Source: a virus. Taken from it: 64,000 nucleotides of DNA. Shown piece by piece: positions 49,951 through 57,629 of this stretch (positions are counted from its first letter, which is position 1; every line of letters begins with the position of its first letter). The stretch spans positions 52,232-116,231 of the IMG/VR virus record IMGVR_UViG_3300031576_000006. The stretch is one strand, 5' to 3'. Both the position numbers and the translations under genes were made by a program. The notes under the pieces were generated by a model that saw nothing but the letters and a program-made list of their open reading frames with translations, was not told where the DNA came from and made no database searches.

Positions 49951-50113
49951 ACACTGGAACTTTCCATTCGTTACTATTTGCGATGGCCGACTTAAACTGT
50001 ATACGTATTTCTACACAAGCCCATCGTTGCTCGGCAGTTTCCCTGGCCGTTCTTCGTTGAACTAGCCATCCAATTTCAGCAAATTTGAGAATTACAATAT
50101 CATACTTGCCCAT
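49943..50113 (-). CDS. Hypothetical protein, 56 aa
   Basis: ATG at 50113, preceded by AAGGGC within the previous gene, gives a 56-codon frame to TAA at 49943. Begins MGKYDIVILKFAEIGWLVQR, mixed alpha/beta. It overlaps both neighbours by 8-14 bases, as usual here. Function unknown. Confidence 0.55.
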   Translation of the reverse strand: MGKYDIVILKFAEIGWLVQRRTARETAEQRWACVEIRIQFKSAIANSNEWKVPVYD

Positions 50114-50339
50114 TGTCGCCCTTCATCATCAACCCTTTGACTCTTATTTTTAATTCTATATCTGTTTCGCCGCGAAGTCTAGTGATTGCTGTTAATGAGG
50201 CAAGCCTATCTAAATCCTTACCCCTTACTCGCATCTTTCTTAACGCCCACCAGAGTATAAGCCAATGTATTGGATTTGCCTTTATATAAGGCCAGGCCTC
50301 TTTTAAAACTTCCCATCTCAATCTGAGATTTAGTCTCAT
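50100..50339 (-). CDS. Hypothetical basic protein, 79 aa
   Basis: ATG at 50339 overlaps the upstream stop (ATGA). A Leu/Trp/Arg-rich helix (LRLRWEVLKEAWPYIKANP, HWLILWWALRKMRVRG) that could associate with a membrane. Function unknown. Confidence 0.6.
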   Translation of the reverse strand: MRLNLRLRWEVLKEAWPYIKANPIHWLILWWALRKMRVRGKDLDRLASLTAITRLRGETDIELKIRVKGLMMKGDNGQV

Positions 50340-50689
50340 GAATAATAACCCCAACTTTTGTTGATGCAGATAACCGGACCTTCAATTATAATTTTTAGGT
50401 AATAGGTTCGCGGTATGTGCTTGATTTCGCTTGATAATCCAAAATATTTTTTGATACTGACAGTATCAGGCTCCAGCCTTTTCCTAAAGATCACTCTTTC
50501 GCCATCAAACCTATAATCACCATTTGATAGTTCGGTTCCATTTAAAAGTACCTTAATTGATTGATTACCCTTTGTGGAAAGTATTTTAGCTAAACCCTTT
50601 ACTCTGGCGCGGCAACAAAATTTCCAAACGTGAATATATCTATGAGAAATCGTCCTTTGGCTTTCTATTTCAACTGAAGCACCAATCAT
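50336..50689 (-). CDS. Hypothetical beta-rich protein, 117 aa
   Basis: Begins MIGASVEIESQRTISHRYIH, a beta-rich protein with basic strands and a central KVLLNGTELSNGDYRFDG turn region. No family recognised. Confidence 0.6.
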   Translation of the reverse strand: MIGASVEIESQRTISHRYIHVWKFCCRARVKGLAKILSTKGNQSIKVLLNGTELSNGDYRFDGERVIFRKRLEPDTVSIKKYFGLSSEIKHIPRTYYLKIIIEGPVICINKSWGYYS

Positions 50690-50982
50690 TTGAAATTCCC
50701 ATTCTTGTCAAACCATTTCGGGTGCTTTTTTAAGAGCTTTTTCTTACCCCTGGCGAACCGCTTATGAATCTCTTCATCTGACATATATTTGAACATGCGA
50801 GGTTCATTCAGTGGGTGAACCCAGATCTTGAATTCATATTTATGATCGCGAGAATTCCATTCAGCCCGGCCATGCTTTCTGGCAGTACTGCGATTAGTGT
50901 AGACTCCTTCGATGTAACTATGGAGATCTTCATCGCCCCAACGGTACATTTGCACGACATATAGCTTGAGCTTTTTGGGCAT
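50686..50982 (-). CDS. Hypothetical basic protein, 98 aa
   Basis: Begins MPKKLKLYVVQMYRWGDEDL, with a C-terminal Lys-rich helix (KRFARGKKKLLKKHPKWF). Mixed alpha/beta; nucleic-acid binding is only a guess from charge. Confidence 0.6.
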   Translation of the reverse strand: MPKKLKLYVVQMYRWGDEDLHSYIEGVYTNRSTARKHGRAEWNSRDHKYEFKIWVHPLNEPRMFKYMSDEEIHKRFARGKKKLLKKHPKWFDKNGNFK

Positions 50983-50983
50983 A

Positions 50984-51298
50984 TTAAAACTCCCCTGTAA
51001 ACCAATCGTCTACAGGAGTACTTCCACCTTCATTGACGGTAACAAATCCAGACCATTCAAATACCCTATCGTTAATGATTACTCGGTTATTGGAAATTTC
51101 TTCGGCATCATATTCTCTAACATCATAGTTTCCCTTCTTGGAATACTGAGATGCTACCGGATTGTTTCCAACACCGGCAAGCAAAAAGAAAGCGATGCGG
51201 CGATCGGCATCTTCCTTAGATTCAAAGGGGCCACGGTAATGATTTTCATAGGAACAATATGAGCATCCAGTTCGACATTCAATTAGAAATATTTTCAT
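50984..51298 (-). CDS. Hypothetical protein with Cys pair, 104 aa
   Basis: ATG at 51298 overlaps the upstream stop (ATGA). Contains C-R-T-G-C-S-Y-C-S-Y near 8-17 and GGGSTPVDDWF-like C-terminal loop. Mixed fold, function unknown. Confidence 0.6.
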   Translation of the reverse strand: MKIFLIECRTGCSYCSYENHYRGPFESKEDADRRIAFFLLAGVGNNPVASQYSKKGNYDVREYDAEEISNNRVIINDRVFEWSGFVTVNEGGSTPVDDWFTGEF

Positions 51299-51495
51299 AA
51301 CCACTCCATATATTCATTGTATGCTATTGCTGCCTCTTCCAGGGTACTGAACGGCCCATGTAGCTGTTCAACTTCATCGCAATGGTACCAGCCGGGTGGG
51401 TATTCTTCAGTTCCTTTGTCCAATAAAACTATTGGTGGAATATGATTCGGCTTATCCCATGGTTTACCGTCTGTATCATAATGTTTAGCACTCAT
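51295..51495 (-). CDS. Hypothetical protein, 66 aa
   Basis: ATG at 51495 overlaps the upstream TGA. Pro-rich (PWDKPNHIPPIVLLDKG, PPGWYHCDE). Function unknown. Confidence 0.55.
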   Translation of the reverse strand: MSAKHYDTDGKPWDKPNHIPPIVLLDKGTEEYPPGWYHCDEVEQLHGPFSTLEEAAIAYNEYMEWL

Positions 51496-51677
51496 GGTGA
51501 CCACACTCCACAGATTTTGCAACTACTATCAGATCTGTCATAACTCCTGAAAGTTTCAAACTCATGATCACACATTTTTCGTAGTTTGTCCAATTTTCTC
51601 AGGTAAGCATTCACGGCTTTATCGTGTATGACTTTTGCCTTTTCTATTTCCAACTTAATATTAATCACTTTAGCCAT
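51492..51677 (-). CDS. Small zinc-binding-like protein, 61 aa
   Basis: Helical N-terminus (KVINIKLEIEKAKVIHDKAV), then C-D-H-E-F and C-K-I-C, three cysteines and a His that could bind Zn. Overlaps neighbours by 4-8 bases. Function unknown. Confidence 0.55.
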   Translation of the reverse strand: MAKVINIKLEIEKAKVIHDKAVNAYLRKLDKLRKMCDHEFETFRSYDRSDSSCKICGVWSP

Positions 51678-52059
51678 TAGATTTCTCCCCGAAAAGGATC
51701 GGATGCCACTTATCTACGAACTTTACGAATTTTGATTTGTACTTGTACTCATTATAGTGTTTGGTTTTGGAAGTTATTTGAGATCCATATCCGCCCCAAG
51801 CCTTACCGGTTTGGATATATGATTGTTGTTTGTCTTTTTGAATCGAAATTATCTTCAATGGGTCATCCTGGTAAGAAGGTTCTATACCAATTCTAATCGA
51901 ATCATCATCAATATGAAAGTCAAATCCATCCCAATGCTTGAAATAAAGTTCAATGGCTTCATCGGCAAATTTTTTGGTTGGCAGTTTCGGTCCATTATTG
52001 TCTAATAACTCTGGATCTGGGTTACCTAGACCAAAACCAGAAGCAATACGGTGTCTCAT
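51670..52059 (-). CDS. Hypothetical protein, 129 aa
   Basis: ATG at 52059 overlaps the upstream stop (ATGA), giving MRHRIASGFGLGNPDPELLD. Charged, with Asp/His/Tyr-rich middle (HWDGFDFHIDDDSIRIG). Function unknown. Confidence 0.6.
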   Translation of the reverse strand: MRHRIASGFGLGNPDPELLDNNGPKLPTKKFADEAIELYFKHWDGFDFHIDDDSIRIGIEPSYQDDPLKIISIQKDKQQSYIQTGKAWGGYGSQITSKTKHYNEYKYKSKFVKFVDKWHPILFGEKSNG

Positions 52060-52217
52060 TTGATTCGCTCCGGCAAAAGCCAAAGACTGCAAAGTACGAG
52101 TGCTACGACAGATCCATTGATTACATCCATAAGGCCTGGCATCGTATGGGCATAATACCAGCCCTGAAAGAAGAGTCCAACAGTGGCTAAGATTTTTATA
52201 AACATATTAAACGTCAT
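52056..52217 (-). CDS. Small membrane protein, 53 aa
   Basis: ATG at 52217 overlaps the Pth2 stop (ATGA). Two hydrophobic stretches (IKILATVGLFFQGWYYA and VINGSVVALVLCSLWLLP). Function unknown. Confidence 0.5.
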   Translation of the reverse strand: MTFNMFIKILATVGLFFQGWYYAHTMPGLMDVINGSVVALVLCSLWLLPERIK

Positions 52218-52552
52218 AAAAGCTTCAATTCTCCAGTAATTTTGTCAACTTCTTCATCTTCAGCCGGGCCAATACCAACGGCTGTAAGCGTTTCTACCCC
52301 GTGGAATTCTGTAAGACCGGCATCTTTTATTAGAACGCAAGGTAGTCCGGCAGTTTTGGCTTGATTATATATTTCTACCAGTTCAGCTTCAGAGTTAACT
52401 CCGACACAGATTTTTGTTTGACGGCCAATCCAGGCATCTCTCACTTCCTGAGAGGCTTGCAGGTAAGCGTATAGGCATGCATGACTACCCTGAGCAACAC
52501 ATTTGCCCTTTCTCATGTTTAAATCCTTGCGCAACACAATTACTTGTTTCAT
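52214..52552 (-). CDS. pth2: Peptidyl-tRNA hydrolase, Pth2 type
   Basis: 112 aa, whole Pth2 fold. MKQVIVLRKDLNMRKGKCVAQGSHA (1-25) matches the family motif with K-M-R-K-G-K-x-x-A-Q-x-x-H-A; H24 and K15 are the catalytic or substrate positions. Later A-x-x-x-G-L-P-C-V-L-I-K-D-A-G-L-T-E and A-V-G-I-G-P motifs also fit, and the end D-K-I-T-G-E-L-K-L-L is typical. Pth2 removes peptides from stalled peptidyl-tRNA. It is common in archaea and eukaryotes, less so in bacteria. It lies four genes before the GGQ protein. Confidence 0.85.
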   Translation of the reverse strand: MKQVIVLRKDLNMRKGKCVAQGSHACLYAYLQASQEVRDAWIGRQTKICVGVNSEAELVEIYNQAKTAGLPCVLIKDAGLTEFHGVETLTAVGIGPAEDEEVDKITGELKLL

Positions 52553-52767
52553 TCCACTACCTGTCGCACATAGCTATCACACCAGTTGATAGCCTTTTGT
52601 TGAGCATCTCTGCCATCCCGTTCACTAAACACTTTTTTTACAGATGGCATAGTTTTATGCATTACTATAAATTCTGAACTACATCCATACGGTTTGCGTT
52701 CTGTTTCAAGCTCCCGAACTTGAGCAACTTCATTTTCATAAACAATACCTAGATCATGTGTAGACAT
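52549..52767 (-). CDS. Hypothetical protein, 72 aa
   Basis: Begins MSTHDLGIVYENEVAQVREL; helical, charged with two Cys. Overlaps Pth2 by four bases (ATGA), so co-translated. Function unknown. Confidence 0.6.
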   Translation of the reverse strand: MSTHDLGIVYENEVAQVRELETERKPYGCSSEFIVMHKTMPSVKKVFSERDGRDAQQKAINWCDSYVRQVVE

Positions 52768-52770
52768 ATT

Positions 52771-53226
52771 TCAATTCTCCCCATCATCACAAAAACACTG
52801 TTCGCAGTGAACACATTCTCCACAGTCTTCACAAAATTCGCATTCGAAACCTTCTTCTTCGCAATCTCTTTTGTTCATCGAAATCCATTTACCATCTTCA
52901 CTCTTAACTTCAGTCTTGATGTTGGATTCCTTCATAGCATCCTTCACCTTATCTTCGATAGCAGCAGCCTGCCCAGTTCTTCTGGCTACTTCGGCTCGAT
53001 GCCAAGCCTTAAACTCTTTAGTGCCAGCCATGCGCTCAAATGCCTTTTTGCGATTCTGATCCTTAGAACGACCCTCTTCGGATTTTCCTACGGCACCGCT
53101 AGCAGTATGGGTACACCTAGCACAGTTATCGGTCTTATTCTTCTTTTGACCGCCACTACCGGAACCTCTAAAATAGTCCCACCTGCAGTCTTTAGCCGTA
53201 ACCGAGAATAGTAATTTCTTACTCAT
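52771..53226 (-). CDS. Release-factor-like GGQ domain protein, 151 aa
   Basis: ATG at 53226. Residues 20-62 carry RGSGSGGQKKNKTDNCARCT, with GGQ at 25-27, then THTASGAVGKSEEGRSKDQN, the RF-1 domain core of ArfB/RF-H-like peptidyl-tRNA hydrolases. There is no codon-recognition domain. The C-terminal 30 residues are Cys-rich (CEFCEDCGECVHCEQCFC), possibly a metal site. Could rescue stalled ribosomes or change termination. It is close to Pth2 (three genes away). Confidence 0.8.
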   Translation of the reverse strand: MSKKLLFSVTAKDCRWDYFRGSGSGGQKKNKTDNCARCTHTASGAVGKSEEGRSKDQNRKKAFERMAGTKEFKAWHRAEVARRTGQAAAIEDKVKDAMKESNIKTEVKSEDGKWISMNKRDCEEEGFECEFCEDCGECVHCEQCFCDDGEN

Positions 53227-53578
53227 GAAATTCACACCTGTCTTTTTCAAAATGGAACACTATTGAGTCAATCTTGATTTCTTGTATTAGACCAAACCGT
53301 TCAGCATTTCTGAAATTGATAGAATATTTCCTGGCCATTGCGACTTGACGGTGTATGGTTTCTCGAAAAGTCTCTAGGCCGTGTGTACATTTATAATTAT
53401 TACACTGAAAACATACAGGCATTAAATTCAACTCTTCATTGGTACCGCCAAATTCAACTGGAACGACATGGTCTATTTGGAGTCTATCCGGCTTAACCCC
53501 ACAATAGCCACAGTTGCCGCCGTACTTAGCCTTGATTTTTTCTCTAAGACGCTTTGGAAGGCTAATTCTTTTACTCAT
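53219..53578 (-). CDS. HNH endonuclease, 119 aa
   Basis: C23 and C26 (CGYC), D36-H37, N51 and C56/C59 with N60 give the HNH/zinc pattern, C-x-x-C...D-H...N...C-x-x-C-N. The nuclease is likely a free-standing homing-type enzyme or DNA processing enzyme. It overlaps the GGQ gene by 8 bases. Confidence 0.8.
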   Translation of the reverse strand: MSKRISLPKRLREKIKAKYGGNCGYCGVKPDRLQIDHVVPVEFGGTNEELNLMPVCFQCNNYKCTHGLETFRETIHRQVAMARKYSINFRNAERFGLIQEIKIDSIVFHFEKDRCEFHE

Positions 53579-53879
53579 AACTTGCTTTCAATAATTTCAA
53601 ATCTAGATTAATCAAAGCGAAATCTACCGGCATGTTTGGTTTTAAATTAATTTTCAGCGTCTTCCCATCATATGAATGTTCGCCAACCTCACCTAATGAT
53701 TCGTCAGAGTCCGGTCGTCTTAATTTGTTGTCATCGCCAAGAGTCAGTCCGTGATGAAACATAAAGTACGCTTTTACGAGGGATCTCGAATGCTCTTCTG
53801 GAGTTTGAATTATAAATCTATCCTCTAGAGCCTTTTTAAAGGATTCGGAAATTATTCGGGCTGCATCTTTTACATCCAT
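53571..53879 (-). CDS. Hypothetical protein, 102 aa
   Basis: ATG at 53879 directly after the upstream stop (TAATG). Begins MDVKDAARIISESFKKALED, helical then beta. Function unknown. Confidence 0.6.
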   Translation of the reverse strand: MDVKDAARIISESFKKALEDRFIIQTPEEHSRSLVKAYFMFHHGLTLGDDNKLRRPDSDESLGEVGEHSYDGKTLKINLKPNMPVDFALINLDLKLLKASYE

Positions 53880-54073
53880 TACATTGCCGTCCTTTGTAAT
53901 TTGCGTGGCCAACCAAAAATAACAACCACTTGTTTAAGGTAAAAATAGAAGCTGAGGTAGTATCTTTTGTGCATATCACTGATCGTTTGCTCTGGCATTG
54001 CCATCATACCAATAGTTCTATAATCATTACCATTCAATTGGAATTCAACAAAATAACGTCTTCCGAATTTCAT
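53879..54073 (-). CDS. Hypothetical protein, 64 aa
   Basis: ATG at 54073 overlaps the upstream TGA (TGATG), preferred to the longer start at 54118. Begins MKFGRRYFVEFQLNGNDYRT, beta-rich then an aromatic hydrophobic C-terminus. Function unknown. Confidence 0.55.
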   Translation of the reverse strand: MKFGRRYFVEFQLNGNDYRTIGMMAMPEQTISDMHKRYYLSFYFYLKQVVVIFGWPRKLQRTAM

Positions 54074-54369
54074 CAGTTTGGCTTTTTGTAGGGATCTGTT
54101 TGCATTTTGGCCGGACATTTTATTTTCGTCATCATACTATCCATGATGTGTTCTTTTTCTTTAGACGGAATGATCCAATGGCCTTTGATCATTCCGAGCA
54201 TCACATATTCACCATGGTCGATATCGACAAGTTTTTCAATGTAAAGCCCGTTACTGAAGCACTGGCCGACTTCATACTTGAAAGATTTCTTTGATACAGA
54301 GTATCCTGTAAGTAGGCCAATCAAAAGAGCCAGTGTGGCTATAATAAATATCTTTATTTCTGCTTTCAT
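54073..54369 (-). CDS. Membrane-anchored protein, 98 aa
   Basis: An N-terminal signal-anchor-like hydrophobic helix (IFIIATLALLIGLLTGYSVS, about 7-27) then a beta-rich periplasmic or cytoplasmic domain ending with two Cys. Function unknown. Confidence 0.6.
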   Translation of the reverse strand: MKAEIKIFIIATLALLIGLLTGYSVSKKSFKYEVGQCFSNGLYIEKLVDIDHGEYVMLGMIKGHWIIPSKEKEHIMDSMMTKIKCPAKMQTDPYKKPN

Positions 54370-54806
54370 CTATTAGGACCTTCTTTGAGTTTTCTTGTCT
54401 TAATCCACTCGGCATATTTGAGAAGCCATTTACCAAGTCTTTCAGCCTCTATAGCCTGTCGCTTGTAGGAAACGTCTCCATCAAACAAATATAGATCTTC
54501 AAGGATAACCACATCTCTTCTTACAAGCCCATCGCCAGACTCGGCAAACTGTTCAGAGTAAAAATCTTCATGAACTCTTGCTAAGGTGTATTTTCCGTAT
54601 GTTTCAATACCAAAGCTATCTGGAATAGGTTTAGGTTTTCTTATTGTTTTTGACACTTTAACCCTTTCAGTTTGATTATAGATCCCGTTTCCCTTTATGG
54701 TGAATTTACTAAGATCGTCTCTAGTGTAGGTACCTTCATAGTTTGGGGATATCCATCTAACTTTCCAGTATCGTCCATCCACCCGAATGATCTTACCCAC
54801 CAACAT
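54366..54806 (-). CDS. Hypothetical protein, 146 aa
   Basis: ATG at 54806 directly after the upstream TAA (TAATG). Begins MLVGKIIRVDGRYWKVRWIS; N-terminal beta barrel-like, C-terminal helix. Function unknown. Confidence 0.6.
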   Translation of the reverse strand: MLVGKIIRVDGRYWKVRWISPNYEGTYTRDDLSKFTIKGNGIYNQTERVKVSKTIRKPKPIPDSFGIETYGKYTLARVHEDFYSEQFAESGDGLVRRDVVILEDLYLFDGDVSYKRQAIEAERLGKWLLKYAEWIKTRKLKEGPNR

Positions 54807-54952
54807 TAGAAATCCTTCCATTTATACTTACAATCCTGACACCAGATCTTGTAGTTCTGCCAGCCGAGCTTACCATCTTTGGTTTCCCAGTATTCACCAG
54901 TACGGTGCCAATGGATTAGACAGTGTAGCATCACCTTGATCCAATCAATCAT
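54806..54952 (-). CDS. Small Cys/Trp-rich protein, 48 aa
   Basis: ATG at 54952 overlaps the previous stop; ends at TAA 54806. Trp-rich, with WCQDCKYKW at the C-terminus, a C-x-x-C site. Too short for the tracks but consistent with neighbours' spacing. Function unknown. Confidence 0.5.
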   Translation of the reverse strand: MIDWIKVMLHCLIHWHRTGEYWETKDGKLGWQNYKIWCQDCKYKWKDF

Positions 54953-55254
54953 AAAAACCTACTATGTGAACTCACCAATCTTGGACTTACTTTAATTTCG
55001 ATAGTTTCTTTTTTGAATGTTAATTTGACTTGTTCAACAATTAAATCGGTTCTTAAAACCGAACCGTTTGGGTCAACGACAGAAACGGTTTTACCAATAG
55101 AATCCATTAATTGCTTGGTTTGCCCTTCTCCTAGTTTTTTTACATCGGCAGTGAAGTAATTGAACCAGTTAGCCTCAAATAGGCCAAAATGTTGACATTC
55201 ATTCACAACAAGCATATATCTATTTTTTACTTCTTTACACTTTTTCTTACCCAT
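54949..55254 (-). CDS. Hypothetical protein, 101 aa
   Basis: Begins MGKKKCKEVKNRYMLVVNEC, Lys-rich; beta-rich C-terminus. Overlaps neighbours by 4-28 bases. Function unknown. Confidence 0.6.
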   Translation of the reverse strand: MGKKKCKEVKNRYMLVVNECQHFGLFEANWFNYFTADVKKLGEGQTKQLMDSIGKTVSVVDPNGSVLRTDLIVEQVKLTFKKETIEIKVSPRLVSSHSRFL

Positions 55255-55808
55255 AATGTAGCTTTTACATCCTCATTTATAAAAAGGCCTACCCATTCTT
55301 TTTTCGAAAATCCTCTTGGGTAGAAACTTAAACGATACCCGTCTTGCTTGGCAAAGTCAATGTCTTTCAGGAGCCCAACCTTTTGTTCACCCGGAAGCAG
55401 CAGGACCATTCCATTACCTAGCATAATTATACCTTCATAGCTTTTATAATATTTGAAATTGGATTTGCTTTCTGGTTGCGTGGGATCAAATTTAGGATTA
55501 AGGCTACCCTTAGGTACATCATCACGATAAAACACCAAGCCCATACACTCCATACCGGTTTCATAGTAAGTTTGTAGAATGCCGGTATATTTGTCATAGT
55601 TCTCGCTAAGGGTTTCAAATGTAATAATGGGTCGCGGCTGCCTGCTTTTAGGATAAAGATGTACAAGTTGATGCCAGTAAAGTTTTCCCTCATTGGCCTT
55701 GATCCATTCCTTGGCAGGCTTTTTCTTCATAAAAAGCTGTTGGTGATAGCCAGTAAAAACTTCTTCTTTCAGGGTATAATTGACAGCGTATTTATCTAGA
55801 CGTTTCAA
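55227..55808 (-). CDS. Hypothetical protein, 193 aa
   Basis: Begins MKRLDKYAVNYTLKEEVFTG; mixed fold with aromatic residues, and a C-terminal strand region ending WVRKSVKK. No enzyme motif. Function unknown. Confidence 0.65.
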   Translation of the reverse strand: MKRLDKYAVNYTLKEEVFTGYHQQLFMKKKPAKEWIKANEGKLYWHQLVHLYPKSRQPRPIITFETLSENYDKYTGILQTYYETGMECMGLVFYRDDVPKGSLNPKFDPTQPESKSNFKYYKSYEGIIMLGNGMVLLLPGEQKVGLLKDIDFAKQDGYRLSFYPRGFSKKEWVGLFINEDVKATLWVRKSVKK

Positions 55809-56323
55809 GCCTGCCTCTCATTACCAGTATGAATTTCCTCAAGAACTTTATCCCATGCCTTTTTTTCTTGTTTGTGTTTAAAATACAAAGTCTTATTCAG
55901 GAGCCCGGCAAGAAATTTTAAAACCGGATACGAAACGTAAACATCAAACCAAGTTGGAATTATGAAACAGTTGGGTTCTCCTAAGAACACGGCATGTCTC
56001 ACGTATTGATTTTCATCATCAATGTTAGCCGTAAGTCGGGTAAGTCCATTGAATTGCCAAATCAGAGATTTGTTTGGGTTTAGATCGATGGCCCTTTTAA
56101 GTTTTTCAGCATATGGCGTAGCTAGCAATGACTCTAAAGATCCTGGAATTACTTCTTTCGGTTCTTTTAGGGACGGATCGGTGAAAGTTCTGAACTTCAT
56201 AAACATGTCATCGGTTACATAAAAAAATCCACCGTTCACTTCCCACGAAGAATACAGCCAATGGCTCATGTCATTATAGCCTGGAGAAAAATAAAGTCTT
56301 GGTTTTAATCCTAATCTGATCAT
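55805..56323 (-). CDS. Hypothetical protein, 172 aa
   Basis: Begins MIRLGLKPRLYFSPGYNDMS; aromatic-rich, mixed fold. Helical C-terminus (KHKQEKKAWDKVLEEIH). Function unknown. Confidence 0.65.
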   Translation of the reverse strand: MIRLGLKPRLYFSPGYNDMSHWLYSSWEVNGGFFYVTDDMFMKFRTFTDPSLKEPKEVIPGSLESLLATPYAEKLKRAIDLNPNKSLIWQFNGLTRLTANIDDENQYVRHAVFLGEPNCFIIPTWFDVYVSYPVLKFLAGLLNKTLYFKHKQEKKAWDKVLEEIHTGNERQA

Positions 56324-56697
56324 ATTTTCTTCCTATCGCAATGTTTGCAGTATTCGTAAGTTTCCTTAAGGCCGTGATAGGTCACATCTTCGTGATTACA
56401 AGTTTGCAAATTATCTAATATGGGACCAAAAGTCACATTGTTAAATGTCCCTATTACCTTGCCCGTGGTTTTATCGACAACAGTCGCAGTAAACATATTG
56501 TTTTGTGGAATCTTATCCCAAACTTTATCTACATTAAAGGCCTCATAGTCAAAATGAAAACGCGCCCCTAGATGATCCCATTCGACCGTATATCTATCTT
56601 GAGTGTAATCTACTAGATGTATATTTACATTAACAATCCTACCGGTTTTACCAGTATCCTGGGCCTGAAATCTATCGCCGATAATGAACTTCATCAT
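56320..56697 (-). CDS. Hypothetical protein with C-terminal zinc-like motif, 125 aa
   Basis: N-terminal beta domain (IIGDRFQAQDTGKTGRIVNV looks KOW- or SH3-like) and a C-terminal C-x-H...C-x-x-C set (TCNHEDV, YEYCKHCDRKK). Could bind nucleic acid, but no match was found. Confidence 0.6.
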   Translation of the reverse strand: MMKFIIGDRFQAQDTGKTGRIVNVNIHLVDYTQDRYTVEWDHLGARFHFDYEAFNVDKVWDKIPQNNMFTATVVDKTTGKVIGTFNNVTFGPILDNLQTCNHEDVTYHGLKETYEYCKHCDRKKI

Positions 56698-56981
56698 TTA
56701 TCCCTTGTAAGAATCCGATCAAGCGCATCAAGCAGATTACCTTCACCTTCATCTCTGAAGTCTACTGCGATATCTGGACCTGCACCACGCAAAGTTAATC
56801 GAAAGATCTTCATATCGCGAGTATCAAGGGCGAAATTAATGTATTTGCCTCTGAGGCGTCCGGGTTTACCAATTCCATGACTACCCCAAGATTCAAGGCT
56901 CCAAGTAACATGTTTGTTCTTCTTGATCCATTTAGTCAATTGGGTAAGACTAATTTCTTTTAGGGTCTTTGGTTTACTCAT
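56694..56981 (-). CDS. Hypothetical protein, 95 aa
   Basis: Begins MSKPKTLKEISLTQLTKWIK; helical N-terminus then beta strands. Basic; nucleic-acid binding is possible. Overlaps neighbours by 4-8 bases. Confidence 0.6.
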   Translation of the reverse strand: MSKPKTLKEISLTQLTKWIKKNKHVTWSLESWGSHGIGKPGRLRGKYINFALDTRDMKIFRLTLRGAGPDIAVDFRDEGEGNLLDALDRILTRDK

Positions 56982-57162
56982 TTCCCACCTCTAATTTATG
57001 GTCGTTAAGGTCATATGTAGGAAGCTCGCCTTCACCACACTTAGGACATTGAAAATTATCCCAACATCCTGTCCAGGATACATTACAGACGTAACAAGCC
57101 ATATGCCTAGAGTATACTGGATCAACTGCGGAAAAGTTACCTAAATATTCTGGTTCATTCAT
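56974..57162 (-). CDS. Zinc-ribbon-like protein, 62 aa
   Basis: CYVCNVSW and CPKCGEG provide two CxxC motifs 13-16 residues apart, a zinc-ribbon. Such small ribbons are frequent in this block. Function unknown. Confidence 0.6.
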   Translation of the reverse strand: MNEPEYLGNFSAVDPVYSRHMACYVCNVSWTGCWDNFQCPKCGEGELPTYDLNDHKLEVGNE

Positions 57163-57629
57163 TCGAATACCTCCAATTTAGTATTACTAGATAAAAAGAG
57201 TGGATGTTTTGGCATACCGTCTTTATTTTTACCAAGGCAAAAAACTTTATAGTCTCTAGGGAAAATTCTTGAGTGGAGCCTTGCCATCTTATGAGAGCCC
57301 CATGCCGCAACAATTAAGCCGTAACGGTGTTTGTCGAATTGCTCGACCCAGTGTTTTTGATTCTCTTCACCAACTGGAAAGTCTATGATTAACAGGTCTT
57401 TAGGTTTCGTTGCTCGATAAGCGTATAGATTTATTACTGTCAAAGAAGTACATAGCTCTCGCTCAGCAAATCCAATACAGCGACGAATTGTTGGGTCATT
57501 TTCGGTTGCATCGGCAGTACTGGGGTTGAGCATAATAAAAAGGCAAGGCTTAATGTGGCGAACAAGCTGCGGAAGGTTGCGAGTTAGAACGTAACGGTAT
57601 TTTCCACACTTGCTGATTATGGCACTCAT
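57159..57629 (-). CDS. DUF1643 protein
   Basis: 156 aa. MLNPSTADATENDPTIRRCIGFAERE (33-58) and the INLYAYRATKPKDL / AAWGSH motifs are the DUF1643 signature. The family has unknown function. TGATG overlap with the AAA+ gene. Confidence 0.8.
   Translation of the reverse strand: MSAIISKCGKYRYVLTRNLPQLVRHIKPCLFIMLNPSTADATENDPTIRRCIGFAERELCTSLTVINLYAYRATKPKDLLIIDFPVGEENQKHWVEQFDKHRYGLIVAAWGSHKMARLHSRIFPRDYKVFCLGKNKDGMPKHPLFLSSNTKLEVFE

Noticed and set aside
52756-53211. 151-aa plus-strand ORF
   Set aside because: Antisense to the GGQ-domain gene, whose motifs are clear; no ribosome binding site and wrong direction for the block.
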